Made by a program: the position numbers and the translations under genes
Shown here: piece by piece, positions 7,968 to 17,096 of the stretch
Numbering within the stretch: position 1 is the first letter of the stretch
How the letters are laid out: each line of letters opens with the position of its first letter
The notes under the pieces: model-generated
Told to the model about the DNA's origin: nothing
Database searches by the model: none
What the model saw: the letters and a program-made list of their open reading frames with translations, nothing else
From: Bacillus aerolatus
GTDB taxonomy: Bacteria; Bacillota; Bacilli; Bacillales; Domibacillaceae
Assembly: GCF_009183655.1 (NCBI RefSeq)
Contig: NZ_WEIO01000005.1
Coordinates: 124,001 to 188,000, forward strand
Direction: 5' to 3'
Length of the DNA: 64,000 nt

Positions 7968-8744
7968 TTACCTTCCTTTATAATTCGGTTTCCTTTTTTC
8001 AACGAACGCATTCATGCCTTCTTTTTGATCCTGTGAAGCGAAAAGCAGATAGAAATTTTTCCGCTCGTATTGCATGCCTTCATACAATGGATAATCGACG
8101 GCTTTGTTGACCGAATCTTTGATGAGCCTCACGGAAAGCGGCGGCTGTTTCGCGATTCTTGAGGCAAATTTCAAGGTTTCTTCCATTAACAATTCAGGTG
8201 CGACGATTTTGTTGATGACGCCGTGTGCTAGAGCGGCTTCCGCCGGAATGCGCTCTCCCGTCCACAGCCATTCAAGTGCTTTCGTCCTGCCGGCGAGCTT
8301 TGTTAGTCTTTGTGTGCCGCCTGCACCTGGCATGACACCGATCGACACTTCCGGGAAAGAGAACTCAGTTCCGCTTGCAGCGATCAAAATGTCACAGCAC
8401 AGCGCAAGCTCAAAGCCGCCGCCGAATACAAATCCTTTAACCGCACCGATGATCGGCTTTTTAATTAAAGCGAGCCTGTCCCAGTCAGCAAACTGATTTA
8501 ACAGCTCGAGGCGAATCGGATCATCTTCGGCCATTTCATCAATGTCGGCGCCTGCTGAAAAGGCGCGGCCTTTTCCCGTCAAGACGATGACGCGGACATT
8601 ATCATCGCGGTCAAATGCTTCCATCGCTTCGACAATTTCGCCGACCATCTTGCGGTTCAATGAATTGAGCTGGCGGGGGCGGTTCAATTCGATGACCGCC
8701 GTGCCGCCTGTTACAGATGTTTCGATGAATTCAAAGCTGTTCAT
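7968..8744 (-). CDS. paaF: Enoyl-CoA hydratase, PaaF-type
   Basis: 258-residue crotonase with AFSAGADIDEM, the oxyanion-hole segment FGGGFELALCCD and EVSIGVMPGAGGTQRL, consistent with an active hydratase. In the paa pathway PaaF hydrates 2,3-didehydroadipyl-CoA. Its ATG overlaps the stop of the EthD-like gene by one base, so they are translationally coupled. Which of the two hydratase-like crotonases (this or the one at 2622-3398) is the real PaaF cannot be decided from sequence. Confidence 0.85.
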   Translation of the reverse strand: MNSFEFIETSVTGGTAVIELNRPRQLNSLNRKMVGEIVEAMEAFDRDDNVRVIVLTGKGRAFSAGADIDEMAEDDPIRLELLNQFADWDRLALIKKPIIGAVKGFVFGGGFELALCCDILIAASGTEFSFPEVSIGVMPGAGGTQRLTKLAGRTKALEWLWTGERIPAEAALAHGVINKIVAPELLMEETLKFASRIAKQPPLSVRLIKDSVNKAVDYPLYEGMQYERKNFYLLFASQDQKEGMNAFVEKRKPNYKGR

Positions 8745-9046
8745 TACGCGTCCTCGCCGATCATCAACGTAACGAGGTCACCCGCAAATCCCATTAAGTC
8801 CTTTCCAGATGCTTTTCCTTCGTCTGAACGCAAACCTTGCTGCAATGCTTCCATGCTGTCATAAGTCATTTCGCACATTAGATAGTATTTTCCTTCGCCG
8901 CCCATTGGAGATCCAGTGATTTTCGTCACTTTCATTTCACGAAGACCCGGGATTTTTGCTGTAATCGGTCCATGCACATTGAAATAGTGCTCATCAAATT
9001 TCTCTTTATTTTCAGGATGTTTGTACAACGCGATTAATTTAGCCAT
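8744..9046 (-). CDS. EthD-family small dimeric alpha-beta barrel protein
   Basis: 100 residues. MAKLIALYKHPENKEKFDEH and HYFNVHGPITAKIPGLR are typical of the EthD family, small ferredoxin-like-fold proteins often found with oxygenase systems. The function is unknown; in this operon it sits between paaD and paaF, next to the oxygenase genes. It could assist epoxidase function or dispose of a reactive epoxide or oxepin intermediate, which is only a guess from position. An AAAGGGAG ribosome site supports the start. Confidence 0.85.
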   Translation of the reverse strand: MAKLIALYKHPENKEKFDEHYFNVHGPITAKIPGLREMKVTKITGSPMGGEGKYYLMCEMTYDSMEALQQGLRSDEGKASGKDLMGFAGDLVTLMIGEDA

Positions 9047-9066
9047 TTTTTTCTCTCCCTTTATCT

Positions 9067-9567
9067 TTACATTAATGTAGAAACAGGTTTCATTGCTTCA
9101 AAGACGTTTTTACAGCTTTTGCAGTATAAAATGCTTCGGCAAGCGGTCGGCCCGAAAATGTTTTCCATCGTGACGTACGTCGATTCGCAGTACGGGCAAT
9201 CAATATGCCAAGTGCCGTCTTCTTCAAAATGCTTCGGCGGCGGGGCAATACCGAACGCCCGCAAGCCTTTATGGCCGTTTTCTGAGATGCGGTCTGATGT
9301 CCATGGCGGGTGAAAAATAAACTCCACTTCAACTTCCGCAATTTCTGGCAATTCTTTTACCGCATTTACCGTATTCTTTTTAATAATTTCCAATGCCGGG
9401 CACCCTAAAAATGTCGGCAGAAGAACGATTTTTACGTTATTTCCTTCAGTGACAACTTCTTCTACCATACCAAGGTCAATAATGTTGACTGTATCAATTT
9501 CCGGGTCTTTTACATTCATGAGTGCCTCATATACTCGTTGATTAGCAGATTCTACAGTTGCAGTCAT
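9067..9567 (-). CDS. paaD: PaaD, maturation factor of the phenylacetyl-CoA epoxidase
   Basis: 166 residues: an N-terminal MIP18/DUF59 domain (VKDPEIDTVNIIDLGMVEEV) and a C-terminal Cys-rich module with CPYC near residue 125 and a later CKSC, which looks like a metal site. PaaD is needed for an active PaaABC epoxidase and is thought to help with iron-sulfur or metal assembly. It follows paaC in the canonical paaABCD order. Confidence 0.92.
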   Translation of the reverse strand: MTATVESANQRVYEALMNVKDPEIDTVNIIDLGMVEEVVTEGNNVKIVLLPTFLGCPALEIIKKNTVNAVKELPEIAEVEVEFIFHPPWTSDRISENGHKGLRAFGIAPPPKHFEEDGTWHIDCPYCESTYVTMENIFGPTACRSILYCKSCKNVFEAMKPVSTLM

Positions 9568-9595
9568 GTAAGGACACCTTCTTTCCGGTATTAGA

Positions 9596-10408
9596 TTACC
9601 AAATAGCTACAGGATCCAGTCGGTACACTTCAGAAAGCGTGGACAGTGCTTCTGTTAAATCTTCTGAATGGTCGCCGTTTCGGCCATTTGCAGCCGGTGC
9701 TTCAGGAATTGCCGGCACTTCCATTCCGATTGATTCAAATACTGGTGCCATGTTCGCTTTCCATTTATCTTTCAACTCTTCTTCACTAGCGATTAAGCCA
9801 TTGCTTTCAATTGCTTGTTTCGCGCTTCCATAGGAGAATACATCTCCGAAGTCTTTCATGACAAGTTCAATGGCGTCATTCATTTTCTTTTTCGCTTCAT
9901 CTGTAGAGCTTAACAACTGCACAAACCATGTTTTCCAGTGCAGCATGTGGTAAAACAACTCCATGTTTACTTTCACAGCTGCTTCAGCCAGCGGAGTGTA
10001 AGAGCTTTGGCGCAGTGAATCGATTTTCACTTTTTTCGCCTGCGTGTAGAAATAGCTTCTGACGACTGCATAAGCCCAGTCGTATTGAGGTGTTTCCATG
10101 TAATAACCTTCACCGTTCACACGCTCAGTTAACACGCTGTTCTTTCTTTCTTGTACTGGGCGCAGGTGAGCGAGGTCATCCGCTTTCCCGAGTCCTAAGT
10201 CTTCAAGAAGAGTGTAATACATGGTGGCATGCCCCATGCTGTCCTGGCTGATAGAAGAAGAAGCGACGTCTTCCTCGATGTGTGGAGCAAGTCCGAGCCA
10301 CTCAGAGCCGCGGTAAGAGAACAAGAAGTCATCGTCCGCCAGTTGAAATAAAAGATTTGTTACTGCTTCTTTATATTCCGGGCTTAATACGTTTTCTGTG
10401 CTGCTCAT
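9596..10408 (-). CDS. paaC: PaaC, structural subunit of phenylacetyl-CoA epoxidase
   Basis: 270 residues, ferritin-like helical fold of the PaaA/PaaC family (LLFQLADDDFLFSYRGSEWLG; SQDSMGHATMYYTLLEDLG). PaaC pairs with the catalytic PaaA in the epoxidase core and lacks a full diiron site. Its ATG lies within the 3' end of paaB (4-bp overlap), so the two are coupled. The C-terminus has a low-complexity Ala/Pro-rich stretch (IPEAPAANGRNGDH). Confidence 0.93.
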   Translation of the reverse strand: MSSTENVLSPEYKEAVTNLLFQLADDDFLFSYRGSEWLGLAPHIEEDVASSSISQDSMGHATMYYTLLEDLGLGKADDLAHLRPVQERKNSVLTERVNGEGYYMETPQYDWAYAVVRSYFYTQAKKVKIDSLRQSSYTPLAEAAVKVNMELFYHMLHWKTWFVQLLSSTDEAKKKMNDAIELVMKDFGDVFSYGSAKQAIESNGLIASEEELKDKWKANMAPVFESIGMEVPAIPEAPAANGRNGDHSEDLTEALSTLSEVYRLDPVAIW

Positions 10409-10749
10409 TTATCGTCGCCTCCCCATGACAAGATCTCTTTTTCATCCAGCATTTGCTGTTCGTAGTGACGCCACTTCTTCTTTAAGTAGCCGTACCCTTT
10501 CGTCGTGCGGTATTGTTTATTATCAAGCCGGCCGAGTGTTAATTTCTCTTCGGCGTCCATGCCTCTAATATGCTTTCTGTTCACAATCCAAATGTCTGCA
10601 ACTGGCTCGCGGCGCATAAAGTTTTCCTGTGCCATCACAAGGGCCATATCTTCGTTCGGAGCAAGCAGACTGAACTGATGCTGGAATGCAGAGCTCGGTG
10701 TCCGCTTGCTGAATACTTCATATTCTTGATAAAATGTTTTTTCTGCCAT
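10405..10749 (-). CDS. paaB: PaaB, small subunit of phenylacetyl-CoA epoxidase
   Basis: 114 residues with the conserved N-terminal pattern YEVFSKRTPSSAFQHQFSLLAP and MRREPVADIWIVNR. PaaB bridges PaaAC units in the epoxidase. It lies between paaA and paaC, 25 bp after paaA, and overlaps paaC by 4 bp. Confidence 0.93.
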   Translation of the reverse strand: MAEKTFYQEYEVFSKRTPSSAFQHQFSLLAPNEDMALVMAQENFMRREPVADIWIVNRKHIRGMDAEEKLTLGRLDNKQYRTTKGYGYLKKKWRHYEQQMLDEKEILSWGGDDK

Positions 10750-10774
10750 TTTTCTTCTGCTCCTTTCTATTCGT

Positions 10775-11728
10775 TCAGTTTACTGTTGCTGCCAGTGCGT
10801 CGCGCACCCATGCGTTGTTTTCATAAGAAGATCTGCGCAAGTTCAAACGTGCCTGGGAACGAGGCCCTTGGTTTTTAATGATTTTTTTGAATTCTGACCA
10901 ATCCGGCTGCTCGTAAACCCACGTTTTATTTTCTTCATCGTAATGCATCGTTGAATCCGGAATGGTTAACCCGAGCGATAAAATACGCGGAATATATTTA
11001 TCAAAGAAATCTTGTCTTAATTGTTCATTTGTTTTTGTACGGATTTTATATTTAATCGTTACGTCTTGTTTAGATGTGCCTGTTGTGTCTTTGCTTGCTG
11101 GTCCGAAGAACATCAGCAATGCCTCCCACCAGCGGTTTAATGCGTCTTGAATCATCGCTTTTTGTTCATCTGTTCCTTCAGCAAGTGCCATAATGATCGC
11201 TTCGCCGTGCTGTGCATGGAATACTTCCTCTGCACAAATGCGCTGCAACGCTCTTGCATACGGGCCGTAAGAAGCACCGAGCATGTTCGTTTGCGTAATG
11301 ATCGCGGCTCCGTCTACGAGCCAGCCGACAAGTCCGGCATCCGCCCATGTTTTTGTTTCCATATGGAAGACGTTGTGGAACTTCAAGTCGCCTTTAAACA
11401 AGTCTTGCATTAAGTCGCCGCGGTTTTTGCCGTATGGCTTTAACAAATCTTCTGCTACACGAAGGAGCAGCTGTCCGTGTCCCATCTCATCTTGCACTTT
11501 TGCCATGATGCCGAGCTTTCTGTGAAGAGACGGTGCTTTCGGTACCCATTCTTTCTCTGGAAGCGCTCCCATAATTTCACTGATCCCGTGCATGGAAATC
11601 AACTTCACTAAGGCCATGCGGTACTCTTCCGGCATCCAGTCATCGGCCTCGATTTTATCTCCTGCTTCGATCCGCTGGACAAATTGCTCTAACTTTTCCT
11701 CTTCAGTCATCGTTGACAGATTAGACAT
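10775..11728 (-). CDS. paaA: PaaA, catalytic diiron subunit of phenylacetyl-CoA 1,2-epoxidase
   Basis: 317 residues, ferritin-like diiron oxygenase. Visible iron-ligand motifs are DEMGH (Glu81/His84) and AEEVFHAQH (Glu168/His171). PaaA epoxidises the aromatic ring of phenylacetyl-CoA with O2. First gene of the long paa unit; its promoter at 11794-11822 is one of the best matches to the sigma-A consensus in the window. Electrons in E. coli come from PaaE, which is absent here; the ferredoxin and reductase encoded just upstream are the likely substitutes. Confidence 0.95.
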   Translation of the reverse strand: MSNLSTMTEEEKLEQFVQRIEAGDKIEADDWMPEEYRMALVKLISMHGISEIMGALPEKEWVPKAPSLHRKLGIMAKVQDEMGHGQLLLRVAEDLLKPYGKNRGDLMQDLFKGDLKFHNVFHMETKTWADAGLVGWLVDGAAIITQTNMLGASYGPYARALQRICAEEVFHAQHGEAIIMALAEGTDEQKAMIQDALNRWWEALLMFFGPASKDTTGTSKQDVTIKYKIRTKTNEQLRQDFFDKYIPRILSLGLTIPDSTMHYDEENKTWVYEQPDWSEFKKIIKNQGPRSQARLNLRRSSYENNAWVRDALAATVN

Positions 11729-11783
11729 TGTCTGCTCCTCCTTTAATTCTATCTCAAGTTTTTAAAAAACGTGTATAACACTT

Positions 11784-11822
11784 TTATAACGTAATTATAA
11801 TTTATTGTTATATATAATGCAA
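11784..11822 (-). promoter_or_regulatory. paaA promoter and candidate PaaX operator
   Basis: Minus-strand -35 TTGCAT (11822-11817), an exact 17-bp spacer and -10 TATAAT (11799-11794). Immediately downstream is the 9-mer TTATAACGT (plus-strand reading, 11784-11792), identical to the one at the paaX promoter. An ATAAC/GTTAT inverted pair flanks the -10 region, where a repressor would block initiation. Confidence 0.75.
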
Positions 11823-11880
11823 ATATATTCTGATAATTTTCTTTAAAAAGTTTTTTCCAACTATCGTAAATACACATAAA

Positions 11881-11913
11881 TAGAAGCGCCTGTCTGCCCG
11901 ACAGGCGCTTCTA
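11881..11913 (-). terminator. Terminator after the ferredoxin gene
   Basis: A perfect 14-bp stem (11881-11894 with 11900-11913) and 5-nt loop lies downstream of the ferredoxin stop and upstream of the paaA promoter. It separates the paaK-reductase-ferredoxin unit from the paaA unit. Confidence 0.8.
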
Positions 11914-11944
11914 TCATCACTTTATGATCATAAGCGTACTTTTA

Positions 11945-12193
<249 letters not shown>

Positions 12194-12222
12194 TCACTCC
12201 TTTTATATTTTAGACAAGCTGT

Positions 12223-13248
12223 TTATTTAACGGCTGTTTCTTTTTTTTTGTCAGACTGGTCCATAATGGACGTGCTGTGAAGCGGCTGAACTTTCGCTTT
12301 TGGATCAATATATACTTTCGCGTTGCTGACAGCAGTTGGCGCTTCACCAAATCCGCTGGCGATTAACTTCACTTTTCCTTCATACGTACAAATATCTCCT
12401 GCTGCATAAATGCCTTCGATATTTGTCTCCATGCGGGAATTGACAACGATGCTGTTTTTCTCAATTTCAAGGCCCCAGTTTTTAATCGGGCCGAGGGAAG
12501 AAACAAAACCGTAAGTAACGACGACGTCATCCACGTCGACGACTTCTTTTTGCGTGCCTTTCACTTCTTGGAGCACGACTTGTTCGATTCGGTCTTCTCC
12601 GATTAATTCAGACGGCACGTACGGCGTCAAAATGTTCACGGAAGAATTTTTCATCGTTTCTACGCTGTGCTCATGTGCGCGGAATTTATCGCGGCGGTGA
12701 GCGATCGTTACTTTTTCCGCAATCGGCTCAAGCATAAGCGCCCAGTCAACCGCCGAGTCGCCGCCGCCGAATACTTGTACTTTTTTCCCCGCAAACTGAT
12801 TTAAATCATTAATGAAATAATGAAGGTTTTTGCCTTCGTATTTTTCCGATCCTGCAAGTTCCAGCTTTCTCGGCTGGAAGGCTCCGTTGCCGGCAGTAAT
12901 CACGATTGTTTTCGTAAAATGAGTGCCGGCATTCGTTGTCATTTTAAACACGCCGTCCGCCTGCTTCTCGATTTCCTGCACGGCTTCTTCCAGACACACA
13001 GTCGGATTGAATTGATCCATTTGCTCTTTTAAATTATCTACGAGTTCCTGCGCTCTTACTTTCGGGAAGCCGGCTACGTCGTAAATGTATTTTTCAGGGT
13101 ACAGCGCGGACAGCTGCCCGCCAAGCTGCGGAAGGCTCTCGATGATCTTGCAAGACATTTGTCTCATTCCTGCATAAAAAGCAGTAAACAAGCCAACGGG
13201 CCCTCCTCCGATAATGGTGATGTCAAAGGTTTGTTGATTGTCAGACAT
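12223..13248 (-). CDS. Ferredoxin--NADP+ reductase, thioredoxin-reductase-like (YumC type)
   Basis: 341 residues with an N-terminal FAD motif [16 protein letters not shown], a second dinucleotide motif [13 protein letters not shown] for NADPH and the C-terminal FAD segment [13 protein letters not shown]. It lacks the CxxC redox pair of thioredoxin reductases, as in YumC-type FNRs. Its place between paaK and a ferredoxin gene suggests an NADPH to ferredoxin to epoxidase electron chain. The extreme C-terminus is Lys-rich and coded through a nine-base homopolymer (12241 region), a possible sequencing-error site. Confidence 0.92.
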   Translation of the reverse strand: MSDNQQTFDITIIGGGPVGLFTAFYAGMRQMSCKIIESLPQLGGQLSALYPEKYIYDVAGFPKVRAQELVDNLKEQMDQFNPTVCLEEAVQEIEKQADGVFKMTTNAGTHFTKTIVITAGNGAFQPRKLELAGSEKYEGKNLHYFINDLNQFAGKKVQVFGGGDSAVDWALMLEPIAEKVTIAHRRDKFRAHEHSVETMKNSSVNILTPYVPSELIGEDRIEQVVLQEVKGTQKEVVDVDDVVVTYGFVSSLGPIKNWGLEIEKNSIVVNSRMETNIEGIYAAGDICTYEGKVKLIASGFGEAPTAVSNAKVYIDPKAKVQPLHSTSIMDQSDKKKETAVK

Positions 13249-13284
13249 TCTTTAGTTCCTCCTTCAATATAAGTGATTCTCTTA

Positions 13285-14613
13285 TTATACGCCTACCGTA
13301 TTAGAATTTCTCAAATCAACTACCCGAATCGCTTTTCCTTCTGATCTTGGAATCGCTTTTGGGATATTGAAGACGATGTCCATTGTGACTAAACAAGTGT
13401 TTTTCATTAAGTGCTGGATTTGTTTTTTCATTTTTTGAATTTGTGCATGGGTTAAATCTTCTGCAATTTCTTGATATAATTGGCTGCTCACTTCAACGTG
13501 AAGCTCTGCGCTGTCCATCGAGCCTTTTCTTACTAAGTGAATTTGATAATTTGGAACGAGTCCTTCTATTTGCAAAAGCACACGCTCAATTTCAGATGGG
13601 AAGACGTTTACGCCTCGAAGGATGATCATATCGTCTGTACGGCCTTTTACTCTCGACATTCTTACTGTCGTCCGTCCACATTTACATTTTTCTCTCGTAA
13701 TTGACGCAATATCTCCTGTGCGATATCTGATTACTGGAAACGCTTCCTTTGTTAAGCTTGTGAAAACAAGTTCGCCGTCTTCTCCTTCAGCGACCGGCTG
13801 CAGTGTTTCCGGATCGATAACTTCAATGAAAAAGTGGTCTTCCTGGACGTGTAAGCCATCTTGCGCTTCATGGCATTCAATCGATACGCCAGGTCCCATA
13901 ATTTCACTTAATCCGTAAATATCAACCGCTTTCAAATTAAACGTTTCTTCCAGCTTAGCACGCATTTCTTCCGACCAAGGTTCCGCTCCAAAGATGCCGT
14001 ATTCGAGTGACGTCTCCCGCGGATCTAAGCCCATTTCCACCATTTTTTCAGCGATATTTAAAACATAAGACGGTGTGCCGGCAATGCCTCTTGGCTTAAA
14101 GTCTTGAATGAGTGTAATTTGTCTGTCTGTGTTGCCTCCGGAGATCGGAACGACGGCGGCACCTAATTCTTCTACTCCGTAATGAAGGCCAATTCCACCG
14201 GTGAATAATCCGTAGCCGTATGCGTTGTGGAAGATGTCAGATTTCTTTCCGCCAGCTGCCACAATCGAGCGCGCCACTACTTCTCCCCATACTTTAATAT
14301 CATTTTTTGTATAGCCAACAACTGTTGGTTTTCCGCTCGTCCCTGAAGAACCGTGAATACGAACGACATCTTCCTGAGGTACAGCAAATAATCCAAACGG
14401 ATAATTGTCACGCAAATCCTGCTTCTTCGTAAATGGAAGCTTCACGATGTGGTCAAGGCTAGTAATGTCTTCCGGGGTAATACCAAGCTCTTCAAATTTC
14501 TTTTTATAAAATTCAACATTTTCATATACTTTCTTCGCTGTCGTTTGAAGACGATTCAGCTGCAAGCTTTCCATTTCAGGACGTGCCATTGTTTCAATTT
14601 GTGGATTATACAT
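13285..14613 (-). CDS. paaK: Phenylacetate--CoA ligase
   Basis: 442 residues. Adenylate-forming enzyme with the phosphate-binding loop GSSGTSGKPTVVGYT near residue 88, DIYGLSEIMGPG, YRTGD and the C-terminal hinge region RTDDMIILRGVNVFPSEIE. It activates phenylacetate to phenylacetyl-CoA, the first step of the pathway and the inducer that releases PaaX. It is the first gene of a unit that continues with the reductase and the ferredoxin. Length and motifs match PaaK well. Confidence 0.95.
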   Translation of the reverse strand: MYNPQIETMARPEMESLQLNRLQTTAKKVYENVEFYKKKFEELGITPEDITSLDHIVKLPFTKKQDLRDNYPFGLFAVPQEDVVRIHGSSGTSGKPTVVGYTKNDIKVWGEVVARSIVAAGGKKSDIFHNAYGYGLFTGGIGLHYGVEELGAAVVPISGGNTDRQITLIQDFKPRGIAGTPSYVLNIAEKMVEMGLDPRETSLEYGIFGAEPWSEEMRAKLEETFNLKAVDIYGLSEIMGPGVSIECHEAQDGLHVQEDHFFIEVIDPETLQPVAEGEDGELVFTSLTKEAFPVIRYRTGDIASITREKCKCGRTTVRMSRVKGRTDDMIILRGVNVFPSEIERVLLQIEGLVPNYQIHLVRKGSMDSAELHVEVSSQLYQEIAEDLTHAQIQKMKKQIQHLMKNTCLVTMDIVFNIPKAIPRSEGKAIRVVDLRNSNTVGV

Positions 14614-14674
14614 GTGTACCCCTCCGTTACTTAATATGTCATATTCCCGCTAATAGGCTTTTAGAAAAGTGCGC

Positions 14675-14734
14675 ATAACGATTTAAAAACGATAAATTAC
14701 AATTCGGTAATATGTTTAAAGTTTAAAATCTCAA
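14675..14734 (-). promoter_or_regulatory. paaK promoter with downstream ATAACG element
   Basis: Minus-strand -35 TTGAGA (14734-14729), 16-bp spacer and -10 TATTAC (14712-14707). About 20 bp past the predicted start site is ATAACG (plus-strand 14675-14680), with ACGATAAA 11 bp further on, so the minus strand shows ATCGTT twice. The ATAACG core is shared with the paaA, paaX and permease promoters. Confidence 0.55.
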
Positions 14735-14852
14735 AAGCCGGTTGTCAATAATTAATTTCTGAAAATTCGTATTTGCCCGTTTCGTCTTTATATTCTTTTC
14801 TTTCAGATGCTTCTTTTTATAGTGGAAATATTCGATAAATTCCAGACAAAGC

Positions 14853-14868
14853 ATGTAAACGCTACCAA
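14853..14868 (+). promoter_or_regulatory. CcpA cre-like site upstream of the permease unit
   Basis: ATGTAAACGCTACCAA fits the degenerate B. subtilis cre pattern WTGNAANCGNWNNCWW at every defined position. It lies just upstream of the predicted permease promoter (-35 at 14878) and about 240 bp upstream of the divergent paaK gene, so one site could impose carbon catabolite repression on uptake and possibly on activation. Confidence 0.6.
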
Positions 14869-14877
14869 TTGTTCTTT

Positions 14878-14922
14878 TTGAGCGAACTCAGTATTTATAT
14901 ATATAAAGAAAAAAACATAACG
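14878..14922 (+). promoter_or_regulatory. Candidate permease-unit promoter with ATAACG element
   Basis: -35 TTGAGC (14878-14883), 16-bp spacer, -10 TATATA (14900-14905). ATAACG follows at 14917-14922, about where transcription would start, and an ATTCG half 14 bp later gives an imperfect inverted repeat (CGAAT/ATTCG). The rest of the 14614-15176 intergenic region is AT-rich with no gene; the leader to the DUF485 gene would be about 260 nt. Confidence 0.45.
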
Positions 14923-14990
14923 AATTTACAGAAATATTCGAAATTTATATTTACATCTAGAATGGCCTGTGTTAATTTTATTTAAATGAT

Positions 14991-15006
14991 TTATAAGCGC
15001 TTTCAT
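14991..15006 (+). promoter_or_regulatory. Second cre-like site
   Basis: TTATAAGCGCTTTCAT has one mismatch (A for G at the third position) to the cre pattern and a perfect AAGCGCTT palindromic centre. It lies in the leader between the promoter and the DUF485 gene, where a bound CcpA could act as a roadblock. Confidence 0.5.
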
Positions 15007-15176
15007 ATATGTCGTTTTTAAATCGTATGATTAATTTTTAGTTATTCAGATCGTAAGAAAGGAGGAAGGAAAACAGACGATCCACACATCTTTTATTGCA
15101 GCGAAACACATTGCTAAAGAACAATAGCATTCATCTTTTTATTTTAACATGTTTGATCAAGAAAGGAGCTAATTAA

Positions 15177-15533
15177 ATGGGAGCTTTATCAAAAAAAGAT
15201 ACGGCGACATCTCGCCCTTCAGTTCATAAAACAAGTTACACTCATTTAACTCAACAACCGGAATTCCGTGCTCTTCTTAAGAAAAAGAAAGCATTCATTC
15301 TTCCGATGACGATCTTTTTTCTCGTATTTTATTTTCTGCTGCCGACTCTCGCTGCTTATACAAATATTTTGGAAGCGCATGCATTTGGCGGACTCACATG
15401 GGCCTGGGTGTATGCACTAGCACAATTTGTCGTCGTTTGGGTGGCCGGAGTTATCTACATTAAAAAAGCCCAAGGCTACGACAGCATGGCGGAAGATATT
15501 TTAGCTAAGCATAAGGAGGAATTGGACGCATGA
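15177..15533 (+). CDS. DUF485 membrane protein, partner of the SSS permease
   Basis: 118 residues with two hydrophobic segments (FILPMTIFFLVFYFLLPTLA and the WAWVYALAQFVVVWVAGVIY region) characteristic of DUF485/YjcH. Such proteins are commonly encoded immediately before ActP-like sodium/solute symporters. An AAAGGAG ribosome site lies 8 bases before the ATG, and the 3' end overlaps the permease gene by 4 bp. Its biochemical role is unknown. Confidence 0.88.
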   Translation: MGALSKKDTATSRPSVHKTSYTHLTQQPEFRALLKKKKAFILPMTIFFLVFYFLLPTLAAYTNILEAHAFGGLTWAWVYALAQFVVVWVAGVIYIKKAQGYDSMAEDILAKHKEELDA

Positions 15534-17080
15534 GTGTGATGTCACTGGCCTTATTTCTAGCAATCATCTTTTTAACTCTCGTGATCACTTATCTTTCTTC
15601 TAAGAAAACGAAGAATGCGAGTGACTTCTATACGGCCGGCGGCGGATTGACTGCCTGGCAAAATGGCTTGGCTGTCGCTGGTGACTTTATGTCTGCCGCT
15701 TCTTTTCTTGGAATTACCGGCGCGATTGCTTTAGTCGGCTTTGATGGTTTTTATATGAGTATTGGCAACCTTGTTGCTTTCTTATTTTTGCTTTTTCTCG
15801 TATCAGAACCACTTCGAAATCTTGGTAAATACACACTTGCCGATATGATTACTGCCCGCTTTAATTCGAAAAAAGTTCGCGGTATGGCAGCGGTTAGTAC
15901 ACTTGTTATTTCAATCTTTTATATGATTGCCCAGCTTGTCGGCGCAGGCGGCTTGATCAAGCTTTTGCTCGGCATTGATTACTGGCTGTCTGTTCTTATT
16001 GTCGGTATCTTGATGACGATTTATGTGATTTTTGGCGGCATGACAGCGACGAGCTGGGTACAGATTACGAAAGCCGTACTGCTTCTCGTTGGATCATTTA
16101 TTTTAACGTTTATCGTTTTTGCGAAATTTAATTTTAACGTCACACACATGTTTGAACATGTAAAAACAGCGACTCCGCTCGGAGATATGTTTTTACACCC
16201 TGGAAATAAATATACAGATGCGCTCGATATGATTTCATTTAATATGTCGCTCGTTCTCGGAGCCGCTGGCCTGCCTCACTTGCTCGTCCGCTTCTTCACA
16301 GTAAAAGACGCAGCGACTGCCCGCAAATCTGTTGTTTATTCGACTTGGTTCATCGGCGCCTTTTTCATTATGACGATTTTCCTTGGCTTCGGCGCAGCTG
16401 CGTTCGTCGGCTTTGATAAAATCGTTGCTGCCAACCCGGCAGGAAATATGGCTGCTCCATTGCTTGCCCAAACTGTAGGCGGCGAAATTTTATTCGCTTT
16501 TGTATCAGCTGTTGCTTTCGCTACGATTCTTGCGGTTGTTTCCGGGCTCGTATTAACGTCCGCTTCGGCATTCGCCCACGATATTTACGGTCAAATCATT
16601 AAAGGCGGAAAGGTCACGGAAAAAGAACAAGTATTAGTCGCACGCATCGCCTCAGTGAGTGTCGCGGTTGCATCGATCATCCTTGCGATCTTTGCGCAAA
16701 CGCTAAATGTTGCTTTCTTGTCCGTTCTTGCACTCGGTATCGCAGCGAGCGCCAACTTACCAGTTATTTTATGCACGATTTATTGGAAGCGCTTTAACGC
16801 GACAGGAGCTATTACCGGTATGCTGGTCGGCCTTATCAGCTCGGTCGTGCTCGTGCTTTTAAGCCCGAACGTCTGGAATCCGGAACCGGGCGCAGCCATT
16901 TTCACGGGCGATCCGTTATTCGGCATGATGAACCCGACGATTTTCACTGTACCTCTAGGCTTCCTCGGCGCCTACTTAGGAACTGTACTGTCACGTGAAA
17001 AAGCAGATGAAGAAATATATGCGGAAGTGCTGTTCAAATCCAATACAGGCTATGGCATCAGCTCCGCTAAAGACCATTAA
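15530..17080 (+). CDS. Sodium:solute symporter (ActP/PaaL-like), likely phenylacetate permease
   Basis: 516 residues with about 13 membrane segments of the SSS family (SKKTKNASDFYTAGGGLTAW, then WQNGLAVAGDFMSAASFLG, a classic SSS N-terminal signature). Members carry acetate or other carboxylates with Na+. PaaL-type members import phenylacetate, and location inside the paa cluster with the shared ATAACG element favours that role; acetate transport is the alternative. It is translationally coupled to the DUF485 gene. Confidence 0.88.
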   Translation: MSVMSLALFLAIIFLTLVITYLSSKKTKNASDFYTAGGGLTAWQNGLAVAGDFMSAASFLGITGAIALVGFDGFYMSIGNLVAFLFLLFLVSEPLRNLGKYTLADMITARFNSKKVRGMAAVSTLVISIFYMIAQLVGAGGLIKLLLGIDYWLSVLIVGILMTIYVIFGGMTATSWVQITKAVLLLVGSFILTFIVFAKFNFNVTHMFEHVKTATPLGDMFLHPGNKYTDALDMISFNMSLVLGAAGLPHLLVRFFTVKDAATARKSVVYSTWFIGAFFIMTIFLGFGAAAFVGFDKIVAANPAGNMAAPLLAQTVGGEILFAFVSAVAFATILAVVSGLVLTSASAFAHDIYGQIIKGGKVTEKEQVLVARIASVSVAVASIILAIFAQTLNVAFLSVLALGIAASANLPVILCTIYWKRFNATGAITGMLVGLISSVVLVLLSPNVWNPEPGAAIFTGDPLFGMMNPTIFTVPLGFLGAYLGTVLSREKADEEIYAEVLFKSNTGYGISSAKDH

Positions 17081-17096
17081 AAAGCAGGTGACTGAA

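Noticed and set aside
16995-17096. Longer PaaI from ATG 16995 or 17052
   Set aside because: These starts are inside the permease gene without ribosome sites; TTG 17097 has AGGTG at proper spacing and gives normal PaaI length.
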